This document shows positions 1 to 6,426 of a DNA stretch of 10,498 bases, piece after piece. A program made the position numbers and the translations under genes. The notes below the pieces were generated by a model. It worked only from the letters and a program-made list of their open reading frames with translations. It ran no database searches and had not been told where the DNA came from. This stretch comes from Clostridiales bacterium (GTDB lineage: Bacteria > Bacillota > Clostridia > Oscillospirales > QAMX01). Where the stretch lies: contig JAAZBA010000155.1 in NCBI GenBank assembly GCA_012514045.1, forward strand, positions 1-10,498, in the 5' to 3' direction. How positions within the stretch are numbered: position 1 is the stretch's first letter; the number at the start of each line of letters is the position of its first letter.

Positions 1-1
1 G

Positions 2-31
2 GCAATTGGGAGCCTCCTCTGTTGCTTTTTT
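2..31 (+). terminator. Possible terminator of an upstream gene
   Basis: A short imperfect hairpin (GCAA at 2-5 with TTGC at 22-25, and GGG at 8-10 with CTC at 17-19 including a G-T pair) is followed directly by six T at 26-31. This is the layout of an intrinsic terminator for a gene lying left of the window. The stem is weak, and the same bases can instead pair with 59-71 or 126-138, so the call is tentative. Confidence 0.3.
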
Positions 32-43
32 GTGTAGTAACTT

Positions 44-111
44 AACTGTAACACATCCGGCTCTCAATTGCTATCCTTTTTTCAAGTATTACACTCGAAG
101 TGTAACACATC
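44..111. repeat. Direct repeat pair, 13 of 14 bases identical
   Basis: The core TGTAACACATC occurs at 47-57 and again at 101-111. The match extends to 14 bases (44-57 and 98-111) with a single C/G difference. The copies are 54 bp apart. The second copy overlaps the right half of the palindrome at 89-105, so both may be binding sites for one regulator. Confidence 0.6.
89..105. promoter_or_regulatory. Operator-like palindrome upstream of parE
   Basis: TTACACT-CGA-AGTGTAA is a perfect 7+7 bp inverted repeat with a 3-bp centre, the usual form of a site for a dimeric helix-turn-helix regulator. Its centre is 50 bp upstream of the parE -35 element, a position more typical of activation or of control of a divergent gene than of simple repression. 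I do not recognise the cognate regulator; it does not match the NrdR box or the CIRCE element. Confidence 0.45.
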
Positions 112-146
112 TATTGTAATCCTACACTACACAAAAAATCTCTGTA

Positions 147-175
147 TTGACAAATCGTGGAATATAATGTAAAAT
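147..175 (+). promoter_or_regulatory. Sigma-A-type promoter of the parE block
   Basis: A perfect -35 TTGACA at 147-152 is followed, after 17 bp, by -10 TAAAAT at 170-175. Transcription would start near 182, leaving a leader of about 80 bases before parE. A TATAAT at 163-168 also exists but would give only a 10-bp spacer, so I chose the downstream hexamer. This is the best promoter in the window and could serve parE, parC and the C26 hydrolase together. Confidence 0.75.
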
Positions 176-261
176 AATATTTGTGGTAGTATGTAATTAC
201 GCGATAACCACAGGATGAAACGGTATAATCAACCTATTTTAGGTATATAAGGACAATATAA

Positions 262-2238
262 ATGAAAAGGCAAATATACGATAACGAAAGCATTCAGAGT
301 CTCAAGGGAGCGGATCGAGTACGGAAGAGACCGGGGGTAATTTTCGGCTCTGACGGGCTTGAGGGCTGTCAGCACGCTATGTTTGAGATTCTTTCCAACT
401 CCATTGATGAAGCGAGGGAGGGCTTCGGCGATAAGATAATAGTCACCCGCTTCCTTGACGGCTCCACCGAGATAGAGGACTTCGGGCGGGGAATCCCTGT
501 GGATTATAACGCCTTGGAAAAGCGCTACAACTGGGAGCTTGTGTACTGCGAGCTCTACGCCGGAGGCAAATACAACAACCAGTCCGGAGAGAGCTACGAA
601 TACTCCCTGGGGCTGAACGGTCTCGGCTCCTGCGCCACCCAGTACGCCTCGGAATACATGGACGTGACGGTGAGGCGCGACGGCTTCAAGTATACACTCC
701 GCTTCGAAAAGGGCAATATCGTCGGGGATATGATAAAGGAGAAGACGGACAGAAAGCAGACAGGCTCGATACAGCGCTGGAAGCCGGATATAGAGGTCTT
801 CACAGATATAAATATCCCCCTTGAGCATTATCAATCGGTGCTTAAGCGTCAGGCGGTGGTAAACGCCGGACTGCGGATTATACTGAGGAACCAGACAGGG
901 GAAAAGACCTTTGAGGAGACGGAATACATATACGAAAACGGCATCTCCGACTATATCAGTGAACTGGTGGGCGAAAACACCCTGACGGATATTGTCACCC
1001 TTTCCGCCGAGCGTAAAGGCCGTGACAGAGCGGACAAGAAGGATTATAAGCTGAAAATCGGCGCTTCTTTCTGCTTCTCCAACACCGTAAGCCTCCAGGA
1101 ATACCATCACAATTCCTCATGGCTTGAGTACGGGGGAGCCCCTGCCAACGCGGTCAAATCCGCTTTTATGTCCGCTATAGACGGATATCTGCGGCAGAAT
1201 AACAAGTATAACAAAAACGAGAACAGAATAAACACTCAGGACATCTTCGACTGCCTGGTCATCGTCACAAACTGCTTCTCCACCTACACTTCCTACGAAA
1301 ACCAGACGAAGAAGGCGATAAACAACAAGTTTATCCAGGTGGCTATGACGGATTTCCTCCGTGAGAGCCTGGAGATATATTTCATCGAGAACAGGTCCGC
1401 CGCCGAGAAGGTTGCGGAGCAGGTCATGCTCAACAAGCGCAGCCGTGAGCAGGCGGAGAGTACAAGGCTGAACCTGCGCAAAAAGCTGACCGGCAATGTG
1501 GACATCGCCAACCGCGTGCAGAAGTTCGTCGACTGCCGCACAAAGGATTTGTCAAGACGCGAGCTGTACATCGTTGAGGGCGACTCCGCCTTGGGCTCCT
1601 GCAAAATGGGACGTGACGCGGAATTTCAGGCTATCATTCCTGTAAGGGGCAAGATACTCAACTGCCTCAAGTCGGAATACGACAAAATATTCAAAAACGA
1701 GATAATCACCGACCTTCTGAAGGTTCTGGGCTGCGGAGTGGAGACAAAACGGCACGCGAAAGACGTGGGAAGCTTCAACCTTGACGCTCTGCGCTGGAAC
1801 AAAGTGATCATCTGTACCGACGCGGACGTAGACGGCTTCCATATCCGCACCCTGATCCTGACCATGCTCTATCGCCTTACTCCTACACTGATTGAAAAGG
1901 GCTACATATACATCGCCGAGTCCCCGCTGTTTGAGATTATCGCGGGGAACAAGACATATTTTGCCTACAATGAGCGGGAAAAAGATGAGATTCTCGGAGA
2001 GATCAAGACGAAGAACGTGCAGATAAACCGCTCAAAGGGACTGGGCGAGAACAATCCGGATATGATGTGGCATACCACCATGAACCCCAAGACGAGAAGG
2101 CTCATACGTGTGATGCCCGAGGACGCGGAACGCACCGCCGAGATGTTCGAGCTGCTTTTGGGAGACAACCTCCAGGGCAGAAAGGACTATATCACCGACA
2201 ACGGCGCGCTGTACCTCGAAATGGCGGACGTTTATTGA
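262..2238 (+). CDS. parE: Type IIA topoisomerase ATPase subunit (ParE/GyrB-like, divergent)
   Basis: This is the ATPase and Toprim subunit of a type IIA DNA topoisomerase, acting with the ParC-like product at 2483. The 658 residues match the usual short GyrB/ParE length. The GHKL ATPase core is visible: E42 and N46 in EILSNSIDEA, D73 in DFGRGIP, the glycine loop GLNGLGS (117-123), and the ATP-contacting QTK loop at 348-350. The Toprim domain has E439 in IVEGDSA and D520/D522 in TDADVDG, then the KGLGE motif and a C-terminal GDNLQGRKDYI resembling the family tail. Start ATG 262 has AAGGA at 249-253. The motifs are diverged from housekeeping GyrB, which suggests the second, topoisomerase-IV-like pair common in Clostridia. 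The threonine aligned with GyrB Arg136 is unusual. Gyrase versus topoisomerase IV cannot be settled from this subunit alone. Confidence 0.9.
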   Translation: MKRQIYDNESIQSLKGADRVRKRPGVIFGSDGLEGCQHAMFEILSNSIDEAREGFGDKIIVTRFLDGSTEIEDFGRGIPVDYNALEKRYNWELVYCELYAGGKYNNQSGESYEYSLGLNGLGSCATQYASEYMDVTVRRDGFKYTLRFEKGNIVGDMIKEKTDRKQTGSIQRWKPDIEVFTDINIPLEHYQSVLKRQAVVNAGLRIILRNQTGEKTFEETEYIYENGISDYISELVGENTLTDIVTLSAERKGRDRADKKDYKLKIGASFCFSNTVSLQEYHHNSSWLEYGGAPANAVKSAFMSAIDGYLRQNNKYNKNENRINTQDIFDCLVIVTNCFSTYTSYENQTKKAINNKFIQVAMTDFLRESLEIYFIENRSAAEKVAEQVMLNKRSREQAESTRLNLRKKLTGNVDIANRVQKFVDCRTKDLSRRELYIVEGDSALGSCKMGRDAEFQAIIPVRGKILNCLKSEYDKIFKNEIITDLLKVLGCGVETKRHAKDVGSFNLDALRWNKVIICTDADVDGFHIRTLILTMLYRLTPTLIEKGYIYIAESPLFEIIAGNKTYFAYNEREKDEILGEIKTKNVQINRSKGLGENNPDMMWHTTMNPKTRRLIRVMPEDAERTAEMFELLLGDNLQGRKDYITDNGALYLEMADVY

Positions 2239-2266
2239 TGAGATCCCCCTCCGGCGCACGGCGCGC

Positions 2267-2288
2267 GACGCATGTATGCGTCACGCAT
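2267..2288. repeat. Three tandem ACGCAT-type arms able to form a hairpin
   Basis: GACGCAT (2267-2273) and ATGCGTC (2276-2282) are perfect 7-bp complements separated by GT. A third arm, ACGCAT at 2283-2288, complements 2276-2281 as well. The middle arm could therefore pair with either neighbour, though the 1-base gap to the third arm makes that fold sterically impossible unless the stem partly opens. A GAAG/CTTC pair follows within the next 20 bases. Confidence 0.55.
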
Positions 2289-2401
2289 GAAGCAAATCTT
2301 CAAGCGTCGGGTGTCCCTCCTGCACTGCTTACAGCGCGTAGACTCAGGGAGATAGGGCCTCCGCCTTTTCTGCAAACGCTGAAGAATGAAGTTCGCTCCA
2401 G

Positions 2402-2429
2402 CTCATGACGCGGCGTGCCGCGTCATGAG
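2402..2429. repeat. Perfect 13-bp inverted repeat (strong hairpin) ahead of parC
   Basis: CTCATGACGCGGC at 2402-2414 and GCCGCGTCATGAG at 2417-2429 are exact complements around GT, so in RNA a 12-bp stem with a CGUG loop is expected. No T run follows (the next bases are ACTGATGAGG), so it is not a standard intrinsic terminator. It could stabilise or separate the parE and parC messages, act as a processing site, or be a REP-like palindrome. Confidence 0.65.
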
Positions 2430-2482
2430 ACTGATGAGGAGATGCCCTGCCTCACATAAACATAAAAACAGAGGTTATACCT

Positions 2483-4693
2483 ATGGCAAGAAAAAAGAAA
2501 AACGTGGATATGGAACCGGAGGTATCTGCTCCTATTATCATTGACGAGCAGAACATAACGGAGACGCTTACCACAAATTTTATGCCCTATGCTATGAGCA
2601 TTATTGTGTCGAGAGCTATCCCGGAGATCGACGGCTTCAAGCCGTCGCACCGCAAGCTTCTCTACACCATGCACAAGATGGGGCTTTTGAATTCAAACCG
2701 CACCAAGTCCGCTAACGTTGTGGGACAGACAATGAGACTCAATCCCCACGGCGACGCGGCTATATACGAGACGCTTGTGCGCCTTACCACGGGAAACGAA
2801 GCGCTGAACCATCCCTTTATAGATTCCAAGGGCAACTTCGGCAAGGTGTACTCCCGTGACATGGCTTACGCCGCCTCCCGTTATACGGAGGTCAAGCTTG
2901 ACAGCATATGTTCGGAAATTTTCTCCGACATAGACTCCGATTCCGTGGACTTTGTGCCAAACTACGACAACACAATGAAGGAGCCTACACTCCTTCCAAC
3001 CACTTTTCCCAACATTCTGGTCAGCTCAAACCAGGGCATCGCCGCGGGTATGGCGAGCTATATCGCTTCCTTTAACCTTGCGGAGGTCTGCGAAACAACC
3101 ATTGCCCTGATAAAGAACAAAAATCACGATATCCATTCCACACTTCCCGCCCCCGATTTTCCCACCGGAGGGGAGCTTATCTACAACCGCAGCCAGATGG
3201 AGGCAATATACGAAACGGGAAGGGGCTCCTTCAAGCTGAGAGCCAAGTGGAGATGCGAAAACAATGTTATAGAAATATACGAAATCCCCTATACCACCTC
3301 TATTGAGGCAATACTTGACAAATGCACCGACCTTATAAAGACAGGCAAAGCCAAAGAGATTGCCGACATGCGCGACGAAACGGACTTAAGCGGTCTGAAG
3401 CTCGCCATAGACCTTAAGAGGGGTGTCGACCCGGAGATGCTCATGCAGAAGCTCTTCCGCTCCACACCGCTTGAAGACACTGTATCCTGCAACTTCAACA
3501 TCCTTGTGGGAGGCGCTCCCATGGTGTTGGGCATCCGGGACATTCTGGACGAGTGGATCGCCTGGCGCACCGAGTGCGTTCGCCGCAGGACATACTTTGA
3601 GCTTGAAAAGAAGCGGGAGCGGCTCCATTTGTTGGAAGGCCTGTCGAAAATACTGCTTGATATAGACAAAGCCATCGCCATTATCCGAAGCACCGAGGAA
3701 GAGAGAGAGGTTATCCCCAACCTTATGATAGGCTTCGGCATTGACGAGATACAGGCTGAGTATATCGCCGAGATAAAGCTTCGAAACATAAACAAGGAGT
3801 ATATCCTAAAGCGCCTTGAGGAGCTGGATGAACTGCGCAAGACCATCGGCAGACTTGAGGACATTCTGAGAAGCAAGGCAAAGCTCCAGAACATCATTGT
3901 AACGGAGCTGACTGCCGTTATAAAAAAGTACCGCAAGGACCGCCGTACGGAGATCGTCCACGAGTCGGAAATCCCGGAATTTACCGAGGAGGACGAAACG
4001 CCGGACTACCCCGCCACGGTATTTGTTACGGAAAGCGGGTATTTCAAGAAAATCACCCCTCAATCCCTCCGTATGTCGGGAGAGCAGAAGCTCAAGGAGG
4101 GCGACCGCATGGTTCAGGTGCTTGAGGTTACGAACCGCAACGAGATTGTCTTTATCACAAATCTTTGCAACGCGTACAAAGCGAAGGTATCGGACTTTGA
4201 GGACTCAAAAGCCAGCGTGTTGGGCGACTTCCTGCCGGCGCAGCTTGAGATGGAGGATGACGAGTATCCTCTGTTTACCTTTGTACCCTCATACACCACC
4301 GACAGCCTTATCTTCTGCTACGAAAACGGCAAGGTTACAAGAGTGCCCGTCTCCTCTTACGAAACAAAGTCCAACAGGAGAAAGCTTACGGGAGCCTGCA
4401 GCGACAAGTCGCCCCTCAAGGGCGCGTTCCACATACACGATGACATTGAGCTGGCGCTTATAAACTCCGGCGGAAGAATGCTTCTGTTCAATACCGCGTC
4501 CATCGCTCCGAAAACAACGAGGAGCGCCCAGGGCGTGACGGTTATGACGCTTAAAAAAGGCCTTGTTGTCGAGTCCGCCGCGACAGCGGAGGAGCTTTCC
4601 CTGAAAAACCCCAGAAGATACCGCACAAAAACGCTCCCCGCCGCCGGAGCCATACTCCGACCCGAGGACAGCGGACAGATGTCCATAGAATAA
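2483..4693 (+). CDS. parC: Type IIA topoisomerase DNA-cleavage subunit (ParC/GyrA-like, divergent)
   Basis: This subunit cuts and rejoins DNA through a tyrosyl-phosphate bond and pairs with the ParE-like ATPase upstream. The 736 residues begin with the family pattern YAMSIIVSRAIPEIDGFKPS. The quinolone-pocket segment reads NPHGDAAIYETLV, and the catalytic tyrosine is Y134 in AASRYTE, preceded by R133. A long coiled-coil and gate region ends near the RRTE motif (about 487). A reduced beta-pinwheel follows from about 508 to the end. I see no GyrA-box (QRRGGKG), which fits a topoisomerase-IV-like decatenase better than a supercoiling gyrase; this is an inference. ATG 2483 has AGAGG at 2470-2474. 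Alanine A92 replaces the serine usually found at GyrA position 83, and E96 takes the place of Asp87. Confidence 0.9.
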   Translation: MARKKKNVDMEPEVSAPIIIDEQNITETLTTNFMPYAMSIIVSRAIPEIDGFKPSHRKLLYTMHKMGLLNSNRTKSANVVGQTMRLNPHGDAAIYETLVRLTTGNEALNHPFIDSKGNFGKVYSRDMAYAASRYTEVKLDSICSEIFSDIDSDSVDFVPNYDNTMKEPTLLPTTFPNILVSSNQGIAAGMASYIASFNLAEVCETTIALIKNKNHDIHSTLPAPDFPTGGELIYNRSQMEAIYETGRGSFKLRAKWRCENNVIEIYEIPYTTSIEAILDKCTDLIKTGKAKEIADMRDETDLSGLKLAIDLKRGVDPEMLMQKLFRSTPLEDTVSCNFNILVGGAPMVLGIRDILDEWIAWRTECVRRRTYFELEKKRERLHLLEGLSKILLDIDKAIAIIRSTEEEREVIPNLMIGFGIDEIQAEYIAEIKLRNINKEYILKRLEELDELRKTIGRLEDILRSKAKLQNIIVTELTAVIKKYRKDRRTEIVHESEIPEFTEEDETPDYPATVFVTESGYFKKITPQSLRMSGEQKLKEGDRMVQVLEVTNRNEIVFITNLCNAYKAKVSDFEDSKASVLGDFLPAQLEMEDDEYPLFTFVPSYTTDSLIFCYENGKVTRVPVSSYETKSNRRKLTGACSDKSPLKGAFHIHDDIELALINSGGRMLLFNTASIAPKTTRSAQGVTVMTLKKGLVVESAATAEELSLKNPRRYRTKTLPAAGAILRPEDSGQMSIE

Positions 4694-4699
4694 GCTCTT

Positions 4700-4705
4700 A
4701 AGGAG
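4700..4705 (+). promoter_or_regulatory. Ribosome binding site fixing the C26 hydrolase start
   Basis: AAGGAG lies 8 bases before ATG 4714. The in-frame GTG at 4705 overlaps this site itself, so it cannot be the start that the site serves. Confidence 0.75.
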
Positions 4706-4713
4706 TGGAAGAA

Positions 4714-5427
4714 ATGAAGCCTGTAATTCTTCTCGTTCACAAGTACGCGGACGATGTAAACAACTTTGGCATAGGAGAGCTCTACCAGGTCAAGTCAAAC
4801 TACGCCAGAAGTATCATAAACGCGGGAGGAGTGCCCCTTATATCCGCCAGAGGAGACGCGGCAACCTACGCGCGGGTCTGTGACGGCATCCTCTTTACAG
4901 GAGGCTGCGATCTTGAGCCCTGGCGCTATGGGGAGGAGAACACCGCCTCTGTCTGCAACCATGATTTAGACGAGATGGAACTTGAGCTGTTCAGAGAGTT
5001 TTACAGTCTCAACCGCCCCATGTTCGGAATATGCCGGGGAATCCAGACCATAAACGTGGCTCTCGGAGGCTCCCTTGTGCAGGACATACCTACGCGCTGC
5101 CCCGAGGGCATTCACGCGAAGATATTGAAAAAAGAGGCAACTCCCCCCAATCATCAGATAACCTCCGTTGAGGGCAGCATCATAAGAGAACTGTTCGGGG
5201 AGACATTTCTTACAAACTCCCATCATCACCAGTCGGTGAAGGTCTGCGGCGAGGGACTCAGAGCCACGGCCGCCGCCTCCGACGGTGTAATAGAGGCTGT
5301 AGAGCATGAAGATAGGCCTATATTTGCCGTGCAGTGGCATCCGGAGCGGATGATAGGCGAAGAAAATTTCGATCTGGAAAACATGCTTCCGCTGTTTCGC
5401 AGATTTGTGGATATGTGCAGAGAATAG
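4714..5427 (+). CDS. Peptidase C26 / gamma-glutamyl-GABA hydrolase-like class I glutamine amidotransferase
   Basis: This is a cytoplasmic hydrolase of the peptidase C26 family, related to PuuD, which hydrolyses gamma-glutamyl-gamma-aminobutyrate in putrescine breakdown. The 237 residues carry the catalytic triad: nucleophile C107 in GICRG, and H209 and E211 in QWHPE. Family landmarks also include LFTGGCDLEP (the oxyanion-strand region), the GGSLVQDIP segment after the nucleophile, and NSHHHQSVK before the final strand. There is no signal peptide. The gene starts 20 bp after parC with its own strong ribosome binding site, so it is probably cotranscribed with the topoisomerase genes, an association whose meaning is not evident. 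No putrescine-pathway genes are nearby, so the true substrate is unknown; another gamma-glutamyl amide is equally possible. Confidence 0.85.
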   Translation: MKPVILLVHKYADDVNNFGIGELYQVKSNYARSIINAGGVPLISARGDAATYARVCDGILFTGGCDLEPWRYGEENTASVCNHDLDEMELELFREFYSLNRPMFGICRGIQTINVALGGSLVQDIPTRCPEGIHAKILKKEATPPNHQITSVEGSIIRELFGETFLTNSHHHQSVKVCGEGLRATAAASDGVIEAVEHEDRPIFAVQWHPERMIGEENFDLENMLPLFRRFVDMCRE

Positions 5428-5451
5428 AATATAAAAATTGTGTAAAAACAC

Positions 5452-5479
5452 TTGATTTTTTGCTTATATATGTTATAAT
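5452..5479 (+). promoter_or_regulatory. Ferredoxin promoter with extended -10
   Basis: A -35 TTGATT at 5452-5457 and a perfect -10 TATAAT at 5474-5479 are 16 bp apart. TG at 5471-5472 makes an extended -10 (TGTTATAAT). The start site would be near 5486, giving a leader of roughly 27 bases with GGAGG at 5499-5503. This supports independent, strong expression of the ferredoxin gene. Confidence 0.7.
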
Positions 5480-5512
5480 ACTGAAAGAAAAAAACAATGG
5501 AGGTATGTTAGT

Positions 5513-5683
5513 ATGGCTTATACAATTACAGATGCTTGCATCAGCTGCGGTGTTTGTGAGGCTGAGTGCCCGGTATCCTGCATTACTGCCGGAGACGACA
5601 AGTACGTTATCGACGCCGACGCCTGCATCGACTGCGGCACATGCGCCGGAGTTTGCCCCGTGGAGGCTCCCCAGCCTGAATAA
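5513..5683 (+). CDS. 2[4Fe-4S] clostridial-type ferredoxin
   Basis: This is a small cytoplasmic electron carrier of 56 residues, the usual size for clostridial ferredoxins, which accept low-potential electrons from enzymes such as pyruvate:ferredoxin oxidoreductase and pass them to hydrogenase or other reductases. Two cluster motifs are visible: C9-x2-C12-x2-C15-x3-C19-P and C38-x2-C41-x2-C44-x3-C48-P. By family analogy, C9/C12/C15/C48 bind one cluster and C38/C41/C44/C19 the other. The internal YVIDADACIDCG stretch is classic for the family. A ninth cysteine, C23 in CPVSCIT, sits where alanine is common. ATG 5513 has GGAGG 9 bases upstream. The gene has its own promoter and is followed by a hairpin, so it is probably monocistronic. 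It is flanked by unrelated housekeeping genes, so its specific partner enzyme cannot be inferred. Confidence 0.95.
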   Translation: MAYTITDACISCGVCEAECPVSCITAGDDKYVIDADACIDCGTCAGVCPVEAPQPE

Positions 5684-5707
5684 GACAACTTAAGACCACA
5701 AAACCTG

Positions 5708-5737
5708 ATTCGACGGGAGCCTTCGCTTCCGTCGAAT
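5708..5737 (+). terminator. Hairpin terminator after the ferredoxin gene
   Basis: ATTCGACGGGAGC (5708-5720) pairs with GCTTCCGTCGAAT (5725-5737) in a 13-bp stem with one G-T pair and a CTTC loop, 24 bases after the ferredoxin stop. The following tract, TGTTATAATTG, is only moderately T-rich, so termination may be partial and readthrough into trmN is possible. Confidence 0.55.
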
Positions 5738-5746
5738 TGTTATAAT
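5738..5746 (+). promoter_or_regulatory. Possible extended -10 promoter of trmN
   Basis: TGTTATAAT at 5738-5746 is an extended -10 identical to the one at the ferredoxin gene. No good -35 is present, because those positions lie inside the preceding hairpin, but extended -10 promoters can work without one. Transcription would begin about 5752-5754, on top of the first ATG of trmN. Confidence 0.4.
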
Positions 5747-5754
5747 TGATATAT

Positions 5755-6426
5755 ATGACTATGATTAAAATGGAAACGCTTCCCTGCGGCTATAAATATC
5801 TTCAGGAGGAGGAGCTCTTTAAGCTGGGCACCGACTCCATAGCTCTGTCCCGGTTCGCCACACTGCGAAAAGGTGACAGGGTCTGTGACTTGAGCTCCGG
5901 CTGCGGCGCGGTCATGCTGCTCATCGCCGGAAGGCGGGAGGACATAACGCTTATCGGGGTGGAGATACAGAAAAGAGCCTGTGACATACTAAAAGAGAAC
6001 ATAGAGATAAACGACCTTTCCGGCAGGGCGGAGGCGGTATGCGCAGACTTGAGGGAGATAAGGAAGCATCTCCCCTCCTCCTCTTTTAAGCTTGTGACGG
6101 CAAATCCCCCATACAGGAGAGTAGGCGAAGGGGCTAAGTGCGCAAGCGAGGAACTTGAGATTGCCAGAAGCGAAGTTACGTGCACCATTGACGATCTGTG
6201 CGCCGCGGCGGAATATCTGCTGTGCAGCGGGGGCAGGCTTGCTCTTGTGCATCGAAGCGACAGGCTGACGGACGTGCTCTGCGCCATGCGTCAGCATAAA
6301 ATCGAGCCGAAAAGGCTTAAAATCCTGTTTTCAGCCTCGGGTACGCCTTCGTTTATCCTTGCGGAAGGCGTCAGAGGCGGAAAAAGCGGGATCATTATAG
6401 AATCCGGAGGTCCGGCAGATGGCTAA
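5755..6426 (+). CDS. trmN: tRNA1(Val) (adenine(37)-N6)-methyltransferase family protein
   Basis: This is a SAM-dependent methyltransferase of the TrmN6/YabB family, which methylates adenine N6 in tRNA1(Val) in E. coli. The 223 residues contain the SAM-binding motif as CDLSSGCGAVMLL near the N-terminus and the catalytic NPPY at 117-120, followed by family-typical PYRRxGEG spacing. The start is uncertain: ATG 5755, 5761 and 5770, and TTG 5746, are all in frame and none has a Shine-Dalgarno sequence. METLPCGYK from 5770 already covers the usual family N-terminus, so the alternatives differ by only a few residues. Its 3' end overlaps rsmI by 8 bases. In Bacillus subtilis the equivalent cluster is yabB-yazA-yabC; here the GIY-YIG gene yazA is missing between the two methyltransferases. 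The Firmicute substrate is inferred from the family. Confidence 0.85.
   Translation: MTMIKMETLPCGYKYLQEEELFKLGTDSIALSRFATLRKGDRVCDLSSGCGAVMLLIAGRREDITLIGVEIQKRACDILKENIEINDLSGRAEAVCADLREIRKHLPSSSFKLVTANPPYRRVGEGAKCASEELEIARSEVTCTIDDLCAAAEYLLCSGGRLALVHRSDRLTDVLCAMRQHKIEPKRLKILFSASGTPSFILAEGVRGGKSGIIIESGGPADG

Larger units (their letters stand above)
26..138. repeat. 13-bp perfect inverted repeat enclosing an operator-like region
   Basis: TTTTTTGTGTAGT at 26-38 is perfectly complementary to ACTACACAAAAAA at 126-138. The arms are separated by 87 bp, which contain the palindrome at 89-105 and both copies of the direct repeat. A second inverted repeat, 12 of 13 bases, pairs 2-14 with 59-71 and interleaves with this one. 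The arms lie just upstream of the parE promoter. They could be regulator sites, alternative RNA folds of an upstream transcript's tail, or the scar of a small element; the sequence does not decide between these. Confidence 0.6.
2243..2431. other. GC-rich, hairpin-rich spacer; possible small repeat element
   Basis: The parE-parC gap holds no convincing gene. It has several strong inverted repeats and is bounded by two copies of TGATGAG (2236-2242 and 2432-2438). Such a pair could be a target-site duplication, although the first copy overlaps the parE stop codon. I find no terminal inverted repeats at the edges. An open frame runs through much of it (to 2408) but continues from a shadow frame of parE and lacks its own ribosome binding site. 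It may be a dispersed palindromic element or a structured mRNA segment between the two subunits. Confidence 0.4.

Noticed and set aside
163..168. TATAAT as the -10 of the parE promoter
   Set aside because: It lies only 10 bp from TTGACA; TAAAAT at 170-175 has the correct 17-bp spacer.
181..244. DnaA-box-like TGTGGTTAT on the minus strand near 205-213, and the ACCTA-TTT-TAGGT mini-hairpin at 232-244
   Set aside because: The box has two mismatches to TGTGGATAA and is solitary, so there is no origin signal; the 5-bp hairpin is too short to call regulatory.
229..1110. 293-codon minus-strand open frame over the 5' half of parE
   Set aside because: It is antisense to a gene with full topoisomerase motifs and reads as low-information shadow protein.
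2067..2408. 113-codon open frame spanning the end of parE and the spacer
   Set aside because: Its first half is an out-of-frame reading of parE, it has no ribosome binding site, and its second half follows the hairpin-rich spacer.
3289..3936. 215-codon minus-strand open frame inside parC
   Set aside because: It is a serine- and arginine-rich antisense shadow of a clear parC coding region, with no recognisable family.
4705..4713. GTG 4705 as the start of the C26 hydrolase
   Set aside because: It overlaps the ribosome binding site that correctly positions ATG 4714.
5440..5460. GTGT-AAAA-ACAC hairpin followed by a T run after the C26 gene
   Set aside because: The 4-bp AT-rich stem is too weak for a confident terminator, and the T run overlaps the ferredoxin -35 region.
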